Assembly (NCBI GenBank): GCA_036346275.1 | Contig: JAYEVK010000030.1 | Coordinates: forward strand, 62,001 to 126,000 | Reading direction: 5' to 3' | Origin: Otatea glauca | Lineage: Eukaryota > Streptophyta > Magnoliopsida > Poales > Poaceae | DNA length: 64,000 nucleotides | Shown here: piece by piece, positions 1 through 11,082 of the stretch | How positions within the stretch are numbered: position 1 is the first letter of the stretch | How the letters are laid out: every line of letters starts with the position of its first letter | Notes under the pieces: generated by a model | What the model was told of the DNA's origin: nothing | The model's input: the letters and a program-made list of their open reading frames with translations, nothing else | Database searches by the model: none | Program-made: the position numbers and the translations under genes

Positions 1-922
1 TAAAACAGAGGTACAATGTTGATTTGATCGGGTCCTATTAGAAATTTAACCCAATAACTACAACCCAAACTCATCCCATACACTTATATATTTTAGATGG
101 AATAATGTAACTCATCCCATATACTTGTTTGGATAGATTTTGTTTAGATCCTAGACCTATCTTTGGTGTAAGCTGTAATGACAGTGCTCTCATCTTTGAC
201 ATATTTATCTCTTCATGCTTGTAGTACCAGAAAACCTCAAACTTCTTGCATGGCAATGCGTTCTCGATTTTCACATTAATCTACACAACAAAATCAGCAA
301 AGGGAATGAAGCAAAGCATAGGAGTAGTACACCATCTTGTTTTACAATCACAAGCATGCTCTAGGTAGAGATCGATCTTTTGTACTATTTTATCAATTAT
401 CTATAGAAATCACAAGGACGCAGGGACTCACCGAATCAAATGGAGTACGGGCTCGAGGAGGAGGAGGAGGTCGTCGAGGGGAGGACACGGTCGAGAGGAG
501 GTCGCCAGAGAGGAGGGTCACCAAGGAGGAGGTCGTCGGGAGGAGGTAGCCGGGAGGAGGTCGCCAGTGGAGGAGTTCGTCCGGGAGGAGGATGTTGGGG
601 CTAGGGTTTAGGGAGGCGAAACGCCTTGAGAGCCAAGGTCTGTGCTCACGAACCTCTATCGGTGAGGTTTATATAGTGATCTCAGTTCATATCATAGGCG
701 GTTCGTAGTTAGAACCGTCAGTGATGGATAGATATCACAGACGGTTTTATTTTAAAACCGTTTGTGATAGCTATCTCTGACGGTTTTATACTAAAATCGT
801 CGTGATATTGATGTATATCACCGACGGTTTATAAAGAGTCTCGTCGTGATTATGTCACCGATGATTTCACTATAGAACCGTCCATGATGTTCAACATCAT
901 AATATAAACCTTTCGTAGTAGT
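1..922 (-). mobile_element. CACTA (En/Spm) transposon, one end, truncated by window edge
   Basis: The right border reads CTTTCGTAGTAGTG at about 909-922, the reverse complement of a CACTA-type terminus (CACTACTACGAAAG). Between about 690 and 900 there are many copies of a subterminal motif resembling GACGGTTTTA and its complement, in both orientations, as is typical of CACTA ends. Further in, 430-640 is GC-rich with repeated GGAGGTCG-like words. On the minus strand it looks like a leader or first exon with a GGTGAGT donor near 430. No transposase domain can be read in 1-330, so the coding part, if any, lies outside the window. Family assignment rests on the terminus and subterminal repeats only. 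Confidence 0.7.
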
Positions 923-1018
923 GTATAGGGAACATCACACTAATTTGGAATATAAAATATGTTTTATATTTATAGATAAAACTATTTATTTTATTTTATA
1001 AACTTGACGGAAGAGTAC
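923..1018. mobile_element. Half of a Stowaway-like MITE, split by the CACTA insertion
   Basis: The sequence from about 926, including AACATCACACTAATTT and a tail near TGACGGAAGAGTACT, matches the right half of the complete MITE at 58457-58703, which carries AACATCACACTAATTT and ends with CAGACAGAGAAAG. The left half is not found in 1-330. The CACTA element therefore probably landed inside this MITE, with the other half beyond the window. This is similarity seen by eye. Confidence 0.55.
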
Positions 1019-2215
1019 TCGCTAATTTGAATACACAACTGGAGAATTCGGACGATTATATTAACCCTACTAGTAGCTAGTTGCAATGCAAACCGTTACT
1101 AGCTTAATTAAAACTACAAGGGCAAAAAGGTATTAAAACCAAGCTACTTGGGCAAACATCAGCATTGGCATCCTGGCATGATTAATCACTAGGAGTTTGC
1201 TTTTCAGTCCATTTCACCTTGTTTTTTCAACCGAATCTCAATAGTGTGAACCTTCAAATTTGCTCCTATATCCCCTACCTCACTGCACCCTCCCCGATTT
1301 AACCAATTCAACAAATCGATCAAGCAGGAATGTGGACTGAGTATGCAAACAAACTGCAAGCGGTGATTAATCTCGTTTTAATCTATATGCGAGTCTATAT
1401 GCTTTAGACAAACAAACTGCAAGCGGTGATTAATCTCGTTTTATAATCTATATGTGACTATGTGAGTATATACTTTAGCTTCTTTATTGTATGCAATATA
1501 ATATATTTTTTACAACTGTTCCCCCAAATCAGCTTTGAAAAATAGGCACACAGCGTGAACTAACTTTAACCAATTACTTGCTGAAAAAAATCGCTATTTC
1601 CCGTTTGATAAATTTCCCATCGGAAGTAGACATTAACCTTGGGAGGAGACTTGGTCTTTAATTAGTCACACGACCAACGGTTTGCTGTCATTCTTACCAA
1701 CTATTCATCTCTTTCAACAATAAACTAATCAGTTATACATAATTAAATCGATCGTAAATCAGCACGTGAGTGAAAAAGAGCCGACATGTGTGACTTTGAC
1801 ATCGCTCCATTTGTGAGTTGCCAAGCAATAATTTTATTCTGCATTGATCTTTAATTCCCCCACCCCCTCTTTTTCCGAACGCATATGTACCTACTCTAGT
1901 TATATGCTAAAATAAAATTGTTCAGTTAATAGTCCTATTCCTCCTGTTTAGTTTCACTCTTTCAACTTATGTGATTCTACGTAGAGAAAGTTATATACTA
2001 CTTAATTATTACAAACACCCTAGTAGCTTCCATCAACTCTAGCGAAAGCGATCGACCATCAACACAGCTATAGCGCCCCCACAACCTTATTGGGCATGGG
2101 AACACAATTACTATCATAAGGTTATCCACGTCCATCTATGTTAACTACAGCATAAGAACACTCACACCTATTTCGAGTTCTATATACTTATGGTTTCCTC
2201 ATCCTATTCTATATA
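1019..2215. other. AT-rich intergenic spacer
   Basis: No open frame with a recognisable product and no RNA gene were seen. It contains a short tandem duplication at 1346-1470 and otherwise unremarkable AT-rich sequence. Confidence 0.5.
1346..1470. repeat. Short tandem duplication, period about 63 bp
   Basis: The word CAAACAAACTGCAAGCGGTG followed by ATTAATCTCGTTTT occurs near 1346 and again near 1409. Both copies continue into an AATCTATATG stretch. It is a simple local duplication in non-coding DNA. Confidence 0.75.
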
Positions 2216-3163
2216 CACTACTACAGAATCAGTTATCCTTGCCACCATATCACTGTCGGTTCATCAAAAACCGGTAGTAATAATATTATCATTGCCGGTT
2301 CGGATGGAAAACCGGCAGTAACGGCTTTTTTCTAATGAACCAGCAGTGACAAATCCCTTATTACTGTCTGTTCGTGTTCGAACCGGCAGAAATACTATCA
2401 CTGTTGGTTTTTAGAAGAATCGACAGTGCTGATATTTTTCGAAAAATCATAACTTTTCCATACGGAGTCGGATGGAGATAAAATTTATATGAAAATTGTA
2501 GCTCTCGACGAGATCTACAACTTTATAGTTGACAACTGTTTCATTTGAAGTAGTTTAAATATCCAAATAATGGTATCACTGTTGGTTGGCGGTTCGTATT
2601 CCCAACCGGCAGTAATAATGCTATCAACCATTTTTCGAAAAATCATAACTTTTCCATACAGAGTCGAATGAAGATAAAATTTATATGAAAATTATAGCTC
2701 TCGACGAGATATACAACTTTGTAGTTGACAATCTTTCCATTTGAATTCGTTTAGATATCCAAATAATCATTATAAGTTTCAGAGACAAAGGAACAAAAGG
2801 AAAATATATCCTATACTGGTTGAGGAATGAGTGATAGGTGATAAGGTGGTCTCGCGTGAGGTAGCAGATCACGAGTTCGAGTCCTAGCTACGCCTGTGTA
2901 AAATCGCGTGACTTATGACCCGTGTAGAATACGGGGTAGTCGGTCCGAATGCGAATAATTTTTTTTTATTTTACCGAGTGATTTACGAACCGGACTATCA
3001 CTGCTTGTTCGCATACAAACCGGCAGTGATACTGACATCACTGCCGGTTCTAGAACTGGCAGTGATAGTCCGACTATCACTGCCAACCAATTACTGCCGT
3101 TTCTAAAAATCCGGCAGTGATGCCAGTTTGGAACCGGCAGTGATATAGTGTTCTGTAGTAGTG
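2216..3163. mobile_element. Complete non-autonomous CACTA element, 948 bp, TSD ATA
   Basis: Inverted ends CACTACTACAGAA (2216-2228) and TTCTGTAGTAGTG (3151-3163) are perfect complements. Both sides carry the 3 bp target duplication ATA (2213-2215 and 3164-3166), as expected for the CACTA superfamily. Subterminal repeats of the type ACCGGCAGTGAT occur in both orientations near each end. The interior has no transposase frame. It holds a direct duplication of about 140 bp (about 2430-2573 and 2630-2768) and a tRNA-like stretch near 2850-2892. It is best read as a defective derivative mobilised in trans. Confidence 0.92.
2846..2892 (+). other. tRNA-like / SINE-like box B segment inside the CACTA element
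   Basis: GAGTTCGAGTCCTAGCT (about 2871-2887) resembles a polymerase III internal B box (GGTTCGANTCC). The GGTGATAAGGTGGTCTCG stretch upstream could be a degraded A box. No full cloverleaf can be drawn, so this is not called a tRNA gene. A captured SINE or tRNA pseudogene is the simplest reading. Confidence 0.35.
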
Positions 3164-3567
3164 ATATATATATATATATATATGAAAAATATCTTTTACT
3201 CCAGGTGTAGTTACTCTCACCTCTGAAATACTACCTAAACGAACTTGAAATACTCCTTTATCACTTTAGGTACACTCATATACTAATTATAAGATATTCC
3301 AATGTGAACCATATGAAAAAGTTGCAATGGAGTACATAGTTTTTAGTGTATTTTACAAATACCTTTATATATGGACATAAAAATGAGTATGTCTAAAAAT
3401 ATATACATACCACCTCTAAAAAATGTAAATACTACCTAACTAATCTTATATACTCGTATACTACACGTACATACATTCTGTTGCGCGAGATATTCCCTAC
3501 GTTGTGAGATACAATGTAGGGAGTAATTACTCCCGGAAATAGAAAAGAGGCTTTACATGTGAATTGC

Positions 3568-3571
<4 letters not shown>

Positions 3572-3628
<57 letters not shown>
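3572..3628. repeat. (TA)n microsatellite
   Basis: About 57 bp of nearly pure TA dinucleotide. A shorter TA run directly follows the CACTA element at 3164-3182. The repeat produces spurious open frames rich in Ile-Tyr. Confidence 0.95.
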
Positions 3629-3642
<14 letters not shown>

Positions 3643-3679
3643 CGCACAATTCACTGAACAACTAACATCAAAATATCTT

Positions 3680-4021
3680 ATTAATTTATTAAATAGCAAA
3701 CATCTCTTTTGCTTACACAGACTGCCTTTTGTTAATTTATTCCATGCGCGTAAGGCCAAACCAATTGATGTTTGTTCGCACTTTCTGATATCTATTTGTA
3801 AAAGATAATAACAGAAGTAGGGTTTCTCACGATACATTGTTCTAGCCTCATCAAGTAGGGTTTCTTACGACACATTGTTCTAGCCTTATCGATGTCGTCT
3901 ATAATGCATGGACAAACCTGTAGAGCCCCAAGAGGCACACACGATAATTATCTACTAGAAGATTTATTTGTACTAAGCAACCAAAACCATATAATGATCC
4001 CTAAAACAACAACATGACAAT
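3680..4021 (+). repeat. Upstream segment, copy A of three
   Basis: This is the first of three diverged direct copies upstream of the kinase gene. Shared words, in order, are a GCGCGTAAGGCCAAACCAA block, AAGAGGCACACACGATAATT, a block ending AAGCAACCAAAACCAT, and a final ACAACATGACA. Copies B (4945-5212) and C (5600-5824) keep the same order with substitutions and small gaps. No coding potential was seen. Confidence 0.65.
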
Positions 4022-4196
4022 TTGCGGCGTACCTACGTGACTAATGCCTAGTTTAGGATAGTTTTTGATTATGCAGATTTTGGATTCTCTAAGAATCGGG
4101 TGAGTGGTAGTTTCTGATTTTGGATTCTCAAGAAGCTTTTTAGAGAATCAGAAGTTGTCGCTGTTTGCACCAGATTTTGGCAAGGCATAATGAAAT

Positions 4197-4804
4197 TGTC
4201 AGGCTAAGGATCAGGAGGATTTTGGTCGATATCGGATATAGGAAAAATGGTTTAAATATGGCCGATATTCATCTTTATGGGAGGAGTTATTCGAGTTAAG
4301 GCCGACATGAATCATGGCAATCGGCGTGTTGGAGATGGACACCGTCGGGCGATAGCTATAAAGATGGCCATAGGCGAGCAAAAAACAACAACACAACCAA
4401 TCCAACAAATCGCATTTACATCTTTTATTTTCTCGTCGACTAGTAGTAGCCTCTGAAATTTAGAATCTTTGTAATTCGATCATGATCAATAAAGTTGCGT
4501 ATCGCCATCAGGTTTGATTTTTTTTCGATTTTGTTGCGCATCGCTTTCTTCGGGAAAGATCTACATTTACCATCTGATTGGCCCTAATTGGTTAATTAGA
4601 ATTATCGTTACCCTTTGATTTGATCGGATTTTTAGCTGTTTAGATCTAAACCGATTGTTTCTTGATAGATCGGCTCTGAGCGTATCATATATTTATCTTA
4701 CCGATTACAGGATCAAATCAGTTGGCACGCCTTGATCAAGTAAACACAGTGTTCGTCAGGTGTGTTGCGATCGATTAACCATCTTCAAGTTTTTTGACGC
4801 CAAC
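4197..4804 (+). mobile_element. Probable solo LTR (Gypsy-like)
   Basis: The interval starts TGTCAGGCTAAGG and ends GACGCCAACA (TG...CA). It has a TATA-like GCTATAAAGATGG at about 4354 and an AATAAAG-type poly(A) word near 4489, and contains no gene. No internal region, primer site or second LTR adjoins it. The 5 bp flanks (GAAAT, GTCAA) do not match, so exact borders are uncertain. Flanking sequence on both sides (about 4044-4196 and 4805-4856) may be the two halves of a small element with weakly inverted ends that it interrupted. Confidence 0.4.
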
Positions 4805-4944
4805 AGTCAACCACCAGAAGTTGTTCTAAACTGTACCTAATGCTTACTTTTAGCTCCAATGCCCACTATTTTCTCCATATACACATGCAAATGCAACACT
4901 GAAAGGCTAACATTAAAAGAGCCTGCAGGTTTCTTTAGAAAATC

Positions 4945-5212
4945 TCACCTCCGCATGCACGTAAGGCAAATCAACTAATACATTATTTTCCTTTTGTAGC
5001 TCTATGTGCAAAAGTAATAAGAAAATTAAGGTTTATTTTGTACACACGAATATTTTCTAGTCCTATGCACCAATGTGGTTGTCTCTAGCGTGGGAACACA
5101 TGTGGAGCATGAAGAGGCACACATGATGATTATCTAACTTGAAGATTTCTGGGCAATAAGCAACCAAGATCATGTGATAAACTCAAAAGGGCGATGATGG
5201 CATGACTCATAT
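4945..5212 (+). repeat. Upstream segment, copy B of three
   Basis: This is a diverged direct copy of 3680-4021. Matching words are GCATGCACGTAAGGCAAATC, AAGAGGCACACATGATGATT, AAGCAACCAAGATCATGTGA and a terminal GATGATGGCATGAC. It is separated from copy A by the probable LTR at 4197-4804. Confidence 0.65.
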
Positions 5213-5599
5213 CTATACGATGAATTGAGATCTAATACAGTTCTATTAATTGAAACCGTAACTCAAGCAGTTACACGTGGACCGTTGGATAAAAAAGTAA
5301 CGATCAAGATCTTTTGGAAATATTATTTGAAAACAATGTGCATTTTTTTCTGTTGAACGATTCAGACCGTTCATCGATAACTCGAACGGACATTAATCCT
5401 AACCTACGGAAAACGCATAAGCTGCGATCTCTTGGGACCGTTTCCCTGCATGGGCTACTACGCAGCGCGGCCTCACTCACGTAACAATTTGCTCAATTTG
5501 CACGTTCTCAATTCGTTCAAGATGAGGCGTACGTTCTCCTCTCCGGTCACGATCGCGATCCGTATTTGTTCATAGCCCAACAATCGTTTCATCCCACGT

Positions 5600-5824
5600 T
5601 TTTATTCTATACGAAGAAACAGAGCCATAATTGGCACATCCCTCCTCACTATGCCGCGGCACTCTACTTTCGTACACGTCGTCTATCTATATCATGGTGG
5701 GAACACCATCCAGCTACGTACGAAAAGAGACACGTGATGATGATCTGACTCAGATCTTTTTGAGAAAGGGGGCAACGAATATCACACGATAATCCCTGGA
5801 ATAAACCAAAATGACAGTGATGTC
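5600..5824 (+). repeat. Upstream segment, copy C of three, next to the RLCK promoter
   Basis: This is the most diverged copy. The alignable part begins at CGTCGTCTATCTATATCATG and continues through AAAAGAGACACGTGATGATG, GGGGGCAACGAATATCACAC and CCAAAATGACAGTGATG. It ends roughly 70 bp before the probable TATA box of the downstream kinase gene, so it forms part of that promoter. Confidence 0.55.
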
Positions 5825-6165
5825 CTAACCTCAACCTCCCGTACTTACGCGCTTCTTAGTTTCTTACCAAACCCCGGACCCGGAGCCTGTTGTTATAAGA
5901 CGCAGCGGCGCGAGCGGCAGCTGGCCCCGGGCGCCTCGCCTCACGGAGTCCACCGCCGCTCTCCTCCTCCTCCTCCAAGGACGCGCCTCGATCGCCTCGC
6001 CCGGGGGGATCTCGCCTCTCCGATCCGCGGCACCGCCGTCCTCCGCCCGCGGGTTGGTTTGGCCGGTGGGCCGGGAGCTCCTGGCCGACCCGAACGCGAC
6101 CCCCGCGGTGTTTGGTGCGGAAATGCGGGTTCTTGGCGCGGCGGGGCGCTGATTGGTAAGCCGCG
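5825..6165 (+). promoter_or_regulatory. Core promoter and GC-rich 5' leader of the RLCK gene
   Basis: TTATAAGA at 5893-5900 is the best TATA-box candidate, about 270 bp before the start codon. From about 5910 the sequence becomes very GC-rich, as in many grass 5' leaders. The long open frames on both strands here overlap this leader and show no protein family. The transcription start is inferred, not seen. Confidence 0.45.
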
Positions 6166-9100
6166 ATGGGTTGCTTCCCGTGCTTCGATTCGAGGTCCGA
6201 GGAGGAGCTGTACCGCCCCAAGGGGGGCGGCGGCAATGGCGGCGGCGGATGGGCGGCGTCATCCGGCGACGGCGGCGGCCGGGAGGAGACGTCCATGGCG
6301 GCGCCGCGCGTCGAGAAGCTCCCCGCAGGTGCGTGCGTCTCTCGGATCGACCGTCCGGTCGGGTTGTTGGATCGGATCCGTGGATGGTTTGATGCTCTGG
6401 TGGGAGCCTCTCTGTTAGTCTCTTTTTGGTGGTCTGGTTGGTTGGTGACGGTGGACTGGGTGATCCTCGTGGATGGGATTGAGGAAAAATACAAGAATAA
6501 AGTGTGGTTTAGTTATTCCATTGGGTCTTTCAGAAATAGAGGGGGGCAAAGATATGTACTAGTATGACAAGTCCCGCTGATTTATGTGATGATAGCTCAT
6601 TGTATTAGAAGCAGAATTCTTGTTTTGGGATTATGTTGTTGGCTTGCGTCGTCATGATTGTGTCTTGATTTGCATGAGGATGTGAATGTCTGCAGGGGCC
6701 GAGAAGGCTAGGGCGAAAGGCAATGCCAGCATGAAGAAGGACCTTTCACTTCTCAAGGACGCCAACGGCAATGTCATCTCCGCGCAGACGTTCACCTTCC
6801 GACAGCTTGCTGCCGCAACGAGGAACTTCAGGGAGGAATGCTTTATTGGGGAGGGAGGGTTCGGTCGTGTTTATAAGGGCCGCCTGGACGGCACGAGCCA
6901 GGTAACTCGTTTTTTTTGGCAAAGCGGGGCTCGACATTTTCTTGTTTCTTCCTGTTTGAGTAGTACTGAAGTTGCTCAGTTGTACCAAAGGCGCCATTGA
7001 TTTGTCCAGGACATTCAAGAAAAGCTTTGTTTGCACATGAGCGGTGGATGCCCACAGGCAAAAGAGTCCACGTTCACTTAAAGCGGATCCAATTTATCTT
7101 GGCCTCAATTATGGGCAATGTTTAGACTGTTCATAGGCCCTTTTGTTAATTTAACAAGATGAATCATATGAAAAAAAATTGATGCATGCCTTTTGAATTG
7201 AATATAAGCATTTTAATTCCTATATCATGAGATGAGGCGCAGCACTTCTATAGTTGAAATATTTGAAGCATCCGTTGCAGGTTGTTGCTATAAAGCAGCT
7301 AAATAGGGATGGTAATCAAGGAAACAAGGAATTTCTAGTGGAGGTCCTGATGCTCAGTTTGCTGCATCATCAAAATCTTGTAAATTTAGTTGGTTATTGT
7401 GCCGATGGAGATCAACGCCTTCTTGTGTATGAGTATATGCCCCTTGGATCATTGGAAGATCATTTGCATGGTAAGACTGTTCTTTTGTTTCCTATATTGG
7501 TCTAGTGCATATTAATGCCTGTTAAGCTCCTGATGATGTTTGGGTGTGGGTACTGTGCTCGTCTGTGCAAGTACTTCTTTTTCACATGTTTGTTTGGGTA
7601 CATGTTTTCAATCTGCCATGCTGTCTGTCCCCCATCTGTCCGCCAATGTATTTCGTTTCATCCTTGTGCATGATTGTAAGACATTTTGCTCTTTAAACTA
7701 AGTCCCTTTGTCCTTGCAGCGATACATAATGTTCACAGTTTCCCATAGGTTTTTCCGATATAGTCAACAACAGATCCCACCTTTCCTCATTTCCCCCCCA
7801 GCATTATCTAATTATAGCAGGTCGAACTTTCATATTTGTATGTTGATTCCTCCCATGGTATAAAAAAATCTAGTGGTAACTTAGTTATGTCAACCATTTG
7901 AGACTTGCTTGCGCTCTATTCTGGGAAATCTCCTAACAGAGTAAATAAGGCAATTCTATCCTTTTCATGTTGACCTTATGTACTGGTCTGTGGTCGAAAC
8001 TTGGATGTTGCTCATGTGTATGTAGCTTTAGTATTGGTGATGTATCCATATGCCTTATGTACTTTGAGTGGAAGATGCAATTCCTTTTCACAAGGCAGAA
8101 AATATTGGTATTTGAAAATTGAATTTTATTCTGGCCCATTTTTTCCCCTTCATAATTGCTTGAAATGAAATTGAAGGAGTTACTGCTATGTAGCAATTGA
8201 TTGATGTGTCGATGAGAGTGATTATTTGAATAAAATGATTGTGTAGATTACTGAATTGTTGAACATTCAATGTTGTGCACTTTTTGTGACCAAAGAATAA
8301 ACTATTACTAGCTAGTCGGGTTTGGCAAACTGGCAATAATTGGAGCCTAGCAAAGAAAGGGATTACTGACAAAATAGTAAACCAGTTCAGGATGACTCCA
8401 TGAATCTGGTGTGCACTGGGCAATGTTGTGCCCAGAAAGTACATCATTACACTATAACATGTGATTACGGCTCAGCTATGCAACTTTGCACTAGAAACAT
8501 GTTCTTTTGGACCAGCGCTCCTTCAATTTATCTCTTTTTGGGTCAATGTTGGGAATGGGAACCAGTTGTCTAAGTGTTGCAAATGCATATAAGTAGTTTT
8601 AAAAACTGTGCAAGGAAATGCATTCAGTATAATACTTACTTTTGTAAACCTTATTCCAAGAAAGTAAATATGTATACTAATAGTATGAACAGTGGAGTAT
8701 TTTGTATTGTCTAGAATTAATTTTTACCTGTGTAACACTTGATGCAGATCTCCCTCCTGATAAAGAGCCCTTGGATTGGAACACTAGGATGAAAATTGCA
8801 GCTGGTGCTGCTAAAGGGCTGGAGTACCTTCATGACAAGGCACAACCACCAGTTATATATAGGGACTTCAAGTCATCAAATATTCTATTGGGCGAGGATT
8901 TCCATCCAAAGCTATCAGACTTTGGTCTTGCTAAATTGGGTCCTGTTGGTGATAAGTCTCATGTCTCTACACGTGTGATGGGAACATATGGTTATTGTGC
9001 TCCAGAATATGCTATGACAGGACAACTTACAGTTAAGTCAGATGTGTATAGCTTTGGAGTTGTTTTGCTTGAGTTGATTACTGGCCGGAAGGCCATTGAT

Positions 9101-10433
9101 AGCACCAGACCGCACGGAGAGCAAAACCTCGTGTCATGGGTAAGCTATATTCGAATTATTAAGTAAATCATTTGTTGCTATTTACTTTATACAATATATG
9201 ACTGTCAGATTATTGATTACCCAGTGTTTTTCACTTATCAATATATCAGTTCCTCCTAAAGATTGGTTTGGCAAGTGAACATCTAATTATGATGGGAACT
9301 AAATGTAGGTTTATTTAGAAATAGCAACTAAAATTATTGATTATGCAGTGTTTTCACTTATTGATATCGATATATCAGTTTCTCCTAAAGAATTGTTTGG
9401 CAAATGGACATCTAAGTAAGTATGATGGGAACTAAGTTTAGGTGTATTTGGAAACAGCTACTGAGTCTCTGTTTATGTGGAAATTGCGATAAAGGCATGA
9501 TTATGATAAAGCTTTTCAATGCTATGCTGAAGTGTTGGAGCTGATTGTGACAGAAATTATGTCAAACTACAGAAATTAACTATGAAGTTGCTATTGGTGC
9601 TTTACATATTTTACATATAATAATTTTTTTTAACGAACAACAGTAGGGTGGCCCTATGGTACAATTTACATATATAAGGAAAAGAATGGACAAGTCCTCA
9701 CTGAGGACTAAAATCTATACCATGGAATCTAGCCAATCAAACATGACTGTTCTTCACTCTATTCATATGTTGAGCTACTTCTTGCTTAAAGAGAAATACT
9801 TGTCCGTGCTAAATTGCTTATATATACAAGTAGATACTATGTTTAGGGCACCAAACTAAATGAGCAATGGGTATACTTGATACGATGCTTACGATCTTCC
9901 ATTTGCTATCTTAGAATTGATTCATTGCATGTAGTAACGGTGTTATTCATTGGCAGGCACGGCCTCTTTTCAATGACAGGCGGAAGCTCCCAAAGATGGC
10001 TGACCCAGGGCTGGAAGGACGATACCCCATGCGTGGGCTCTACCAAGCGCTCGCAGTGGCATCAATGTGCATTCAGTCTGAGGCTGCGTCCCGCCCGCTC
10101 ATCGCCGACGTTGTGACTGCTCTTTCGTACCTGGCGTCCCAATCATACGATCCTAACGCGACCCACCCCTCAAGAAAGGCAGGTGGTGACCAGCGAAGCA
10201 GGGTTGGCGACAGCGGAAGGGCGCTCTCCCGGAACGATGAGGCAGGCAGCTCTGGCCACAAGTCGCCGAACAAGGACAGGGATAATGGCTCCCCCAGGGA
10301 GCTTCCGGGGAACCTGAATGACAGGGAGCGGATGGTGGCCGAGGCGAAGATGTGGGGCGAGAACTGGCGGGACAAGAGGCGTGCCGCCCCCAATGCGCGG
10401 GGGAGCCTGGATTCTCCAACCGAAACCGGTTAG
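6166..10433 (+). CDS. Receptor-like cytoplasmic kinase, subfamily VII (PBL27/RLCK185-like), 5 exons, 475 aa
   Basis: Serine/threonine kinase expected to act at the plasma membrane downstream of pattern-recognition receptors. Exons: 6166-6328, 6696-6901, 7281-7470, 8748-9139, 9957-10433, all with GT-AG borders. They join without a frame break to 1428 nt. The start MGCFPC has Gly2 and Cys3 for myristoylation and palmitoylation, which is why this ATG is preferred. The kinase domain has glycine loop GEGGFG (residues 106-111), Lys128 in VVAIK, catalytic Asp226 in YRDFKSSN, DFG 244-246 and APE 271-273. The YRD form and the phrase GPVGDKSHVSTRVMGTYGYC are typical of subfamily VII. A polar C-terminal tail of about 130 residues follows. 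Intron 4 contains a tandem duplication. The closest-named relatives (PBL27, OsRLCK185) are from memory, and orthology is not established. Confidence 0.93.
9206..9465. repeat. Tandem duplication in RLCK intron 4, period about 124 bp
   Basis: TATTGATTA..CAGTGTTTTCACTTAT..TATATCAGTT.CTCCTAAAGA..GATGGGAACTAA appears near 9211-9302 and again near 9335-9434. It lies wholly inside the intron 9140-9956, clear of the splice sites. Confidence 0.75.
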
Positions 10434-11082
10434 CAACATTCGTCAAGGTCTCGTGCCTCGACTGTTTCGAGTGGCAGGGAGACGAAGGATTGGGTGTTTT
10501 CCAGTGGTGTTAGATGTACATTTCTAGGAGTAAAACAAAAAAAAAAGAGAGAAGAATTGGGTGCCTTGTACTGGATGTGGTCGTCCCTGTAAATTCTCGG
10601 AAAATTTTGCGACAACGAATGACAAATCTGGACCTCAGTCTGTCGTCCCCGTTCTTGTTTTTTCTTTCTGTTAATTTACGTTGCTTTTTGCGATTTTGGT
10701 AAAGTTTGTGTAAATCGATCTGATCTGCTATGATCAAGAGTGAGGCAGCTGCTGCGGCATGGTCCGGTGTTTGGCTTAGACGGCATTTTAATTTCTGATA
10801 CGTTACTGGTTACAAGCAGACGTATATATGTTATGTATACTAGTCGAATACCTCTGTGTTCAAGTAAAAACACATTTTTAACTAAATAATCAACTCATAC
10901 CATATCTTTAAAAAATAAAATTTCACTATTAAGTTATCACGGGAAGAAAAAAAAGTGAGGAATGACTTAGCGTGGGGACTGCAGGTGTGAGTGAAGAGAG
11001 AGAGCTACAGTTGGTTTACATTTTTTTATTTGGCCTTGCACGCCGCCCCGCCGGCGGCACATTCTTGCCTTGTCACGTATGC
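10434..11082 (+). other. 3' flank of RLCK and spacer to the GDPD relic
   Basis: About 250 bp of probable 3' UTR follows the RLCK stop. No unambiguous AATAAA was seen. From 10860 the sequence is AT-rich and then turns GC-rich at 11040 where the GDPD relic begins. No other gene is visible. Confidence 0.4.

Noticed and set aside
2846..2892. A tRNA gene
   Set aside because: Only a B-box-like motif is convincing. Acceptor and anticodon arms cannot be formed. The same holds for 32236-32300.
3432..3837. Open frames rich in Ile-Tyr repeats
   Set aside because: They are translations of the (TA)n microsatellite.
5856..6494. Long overlapping open frames on both strands around the RLCK first exon
   Set aside because: They arise from high GC content of the leader and first exon. 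No domain is present, and the plus-strand kinase start explains the region.
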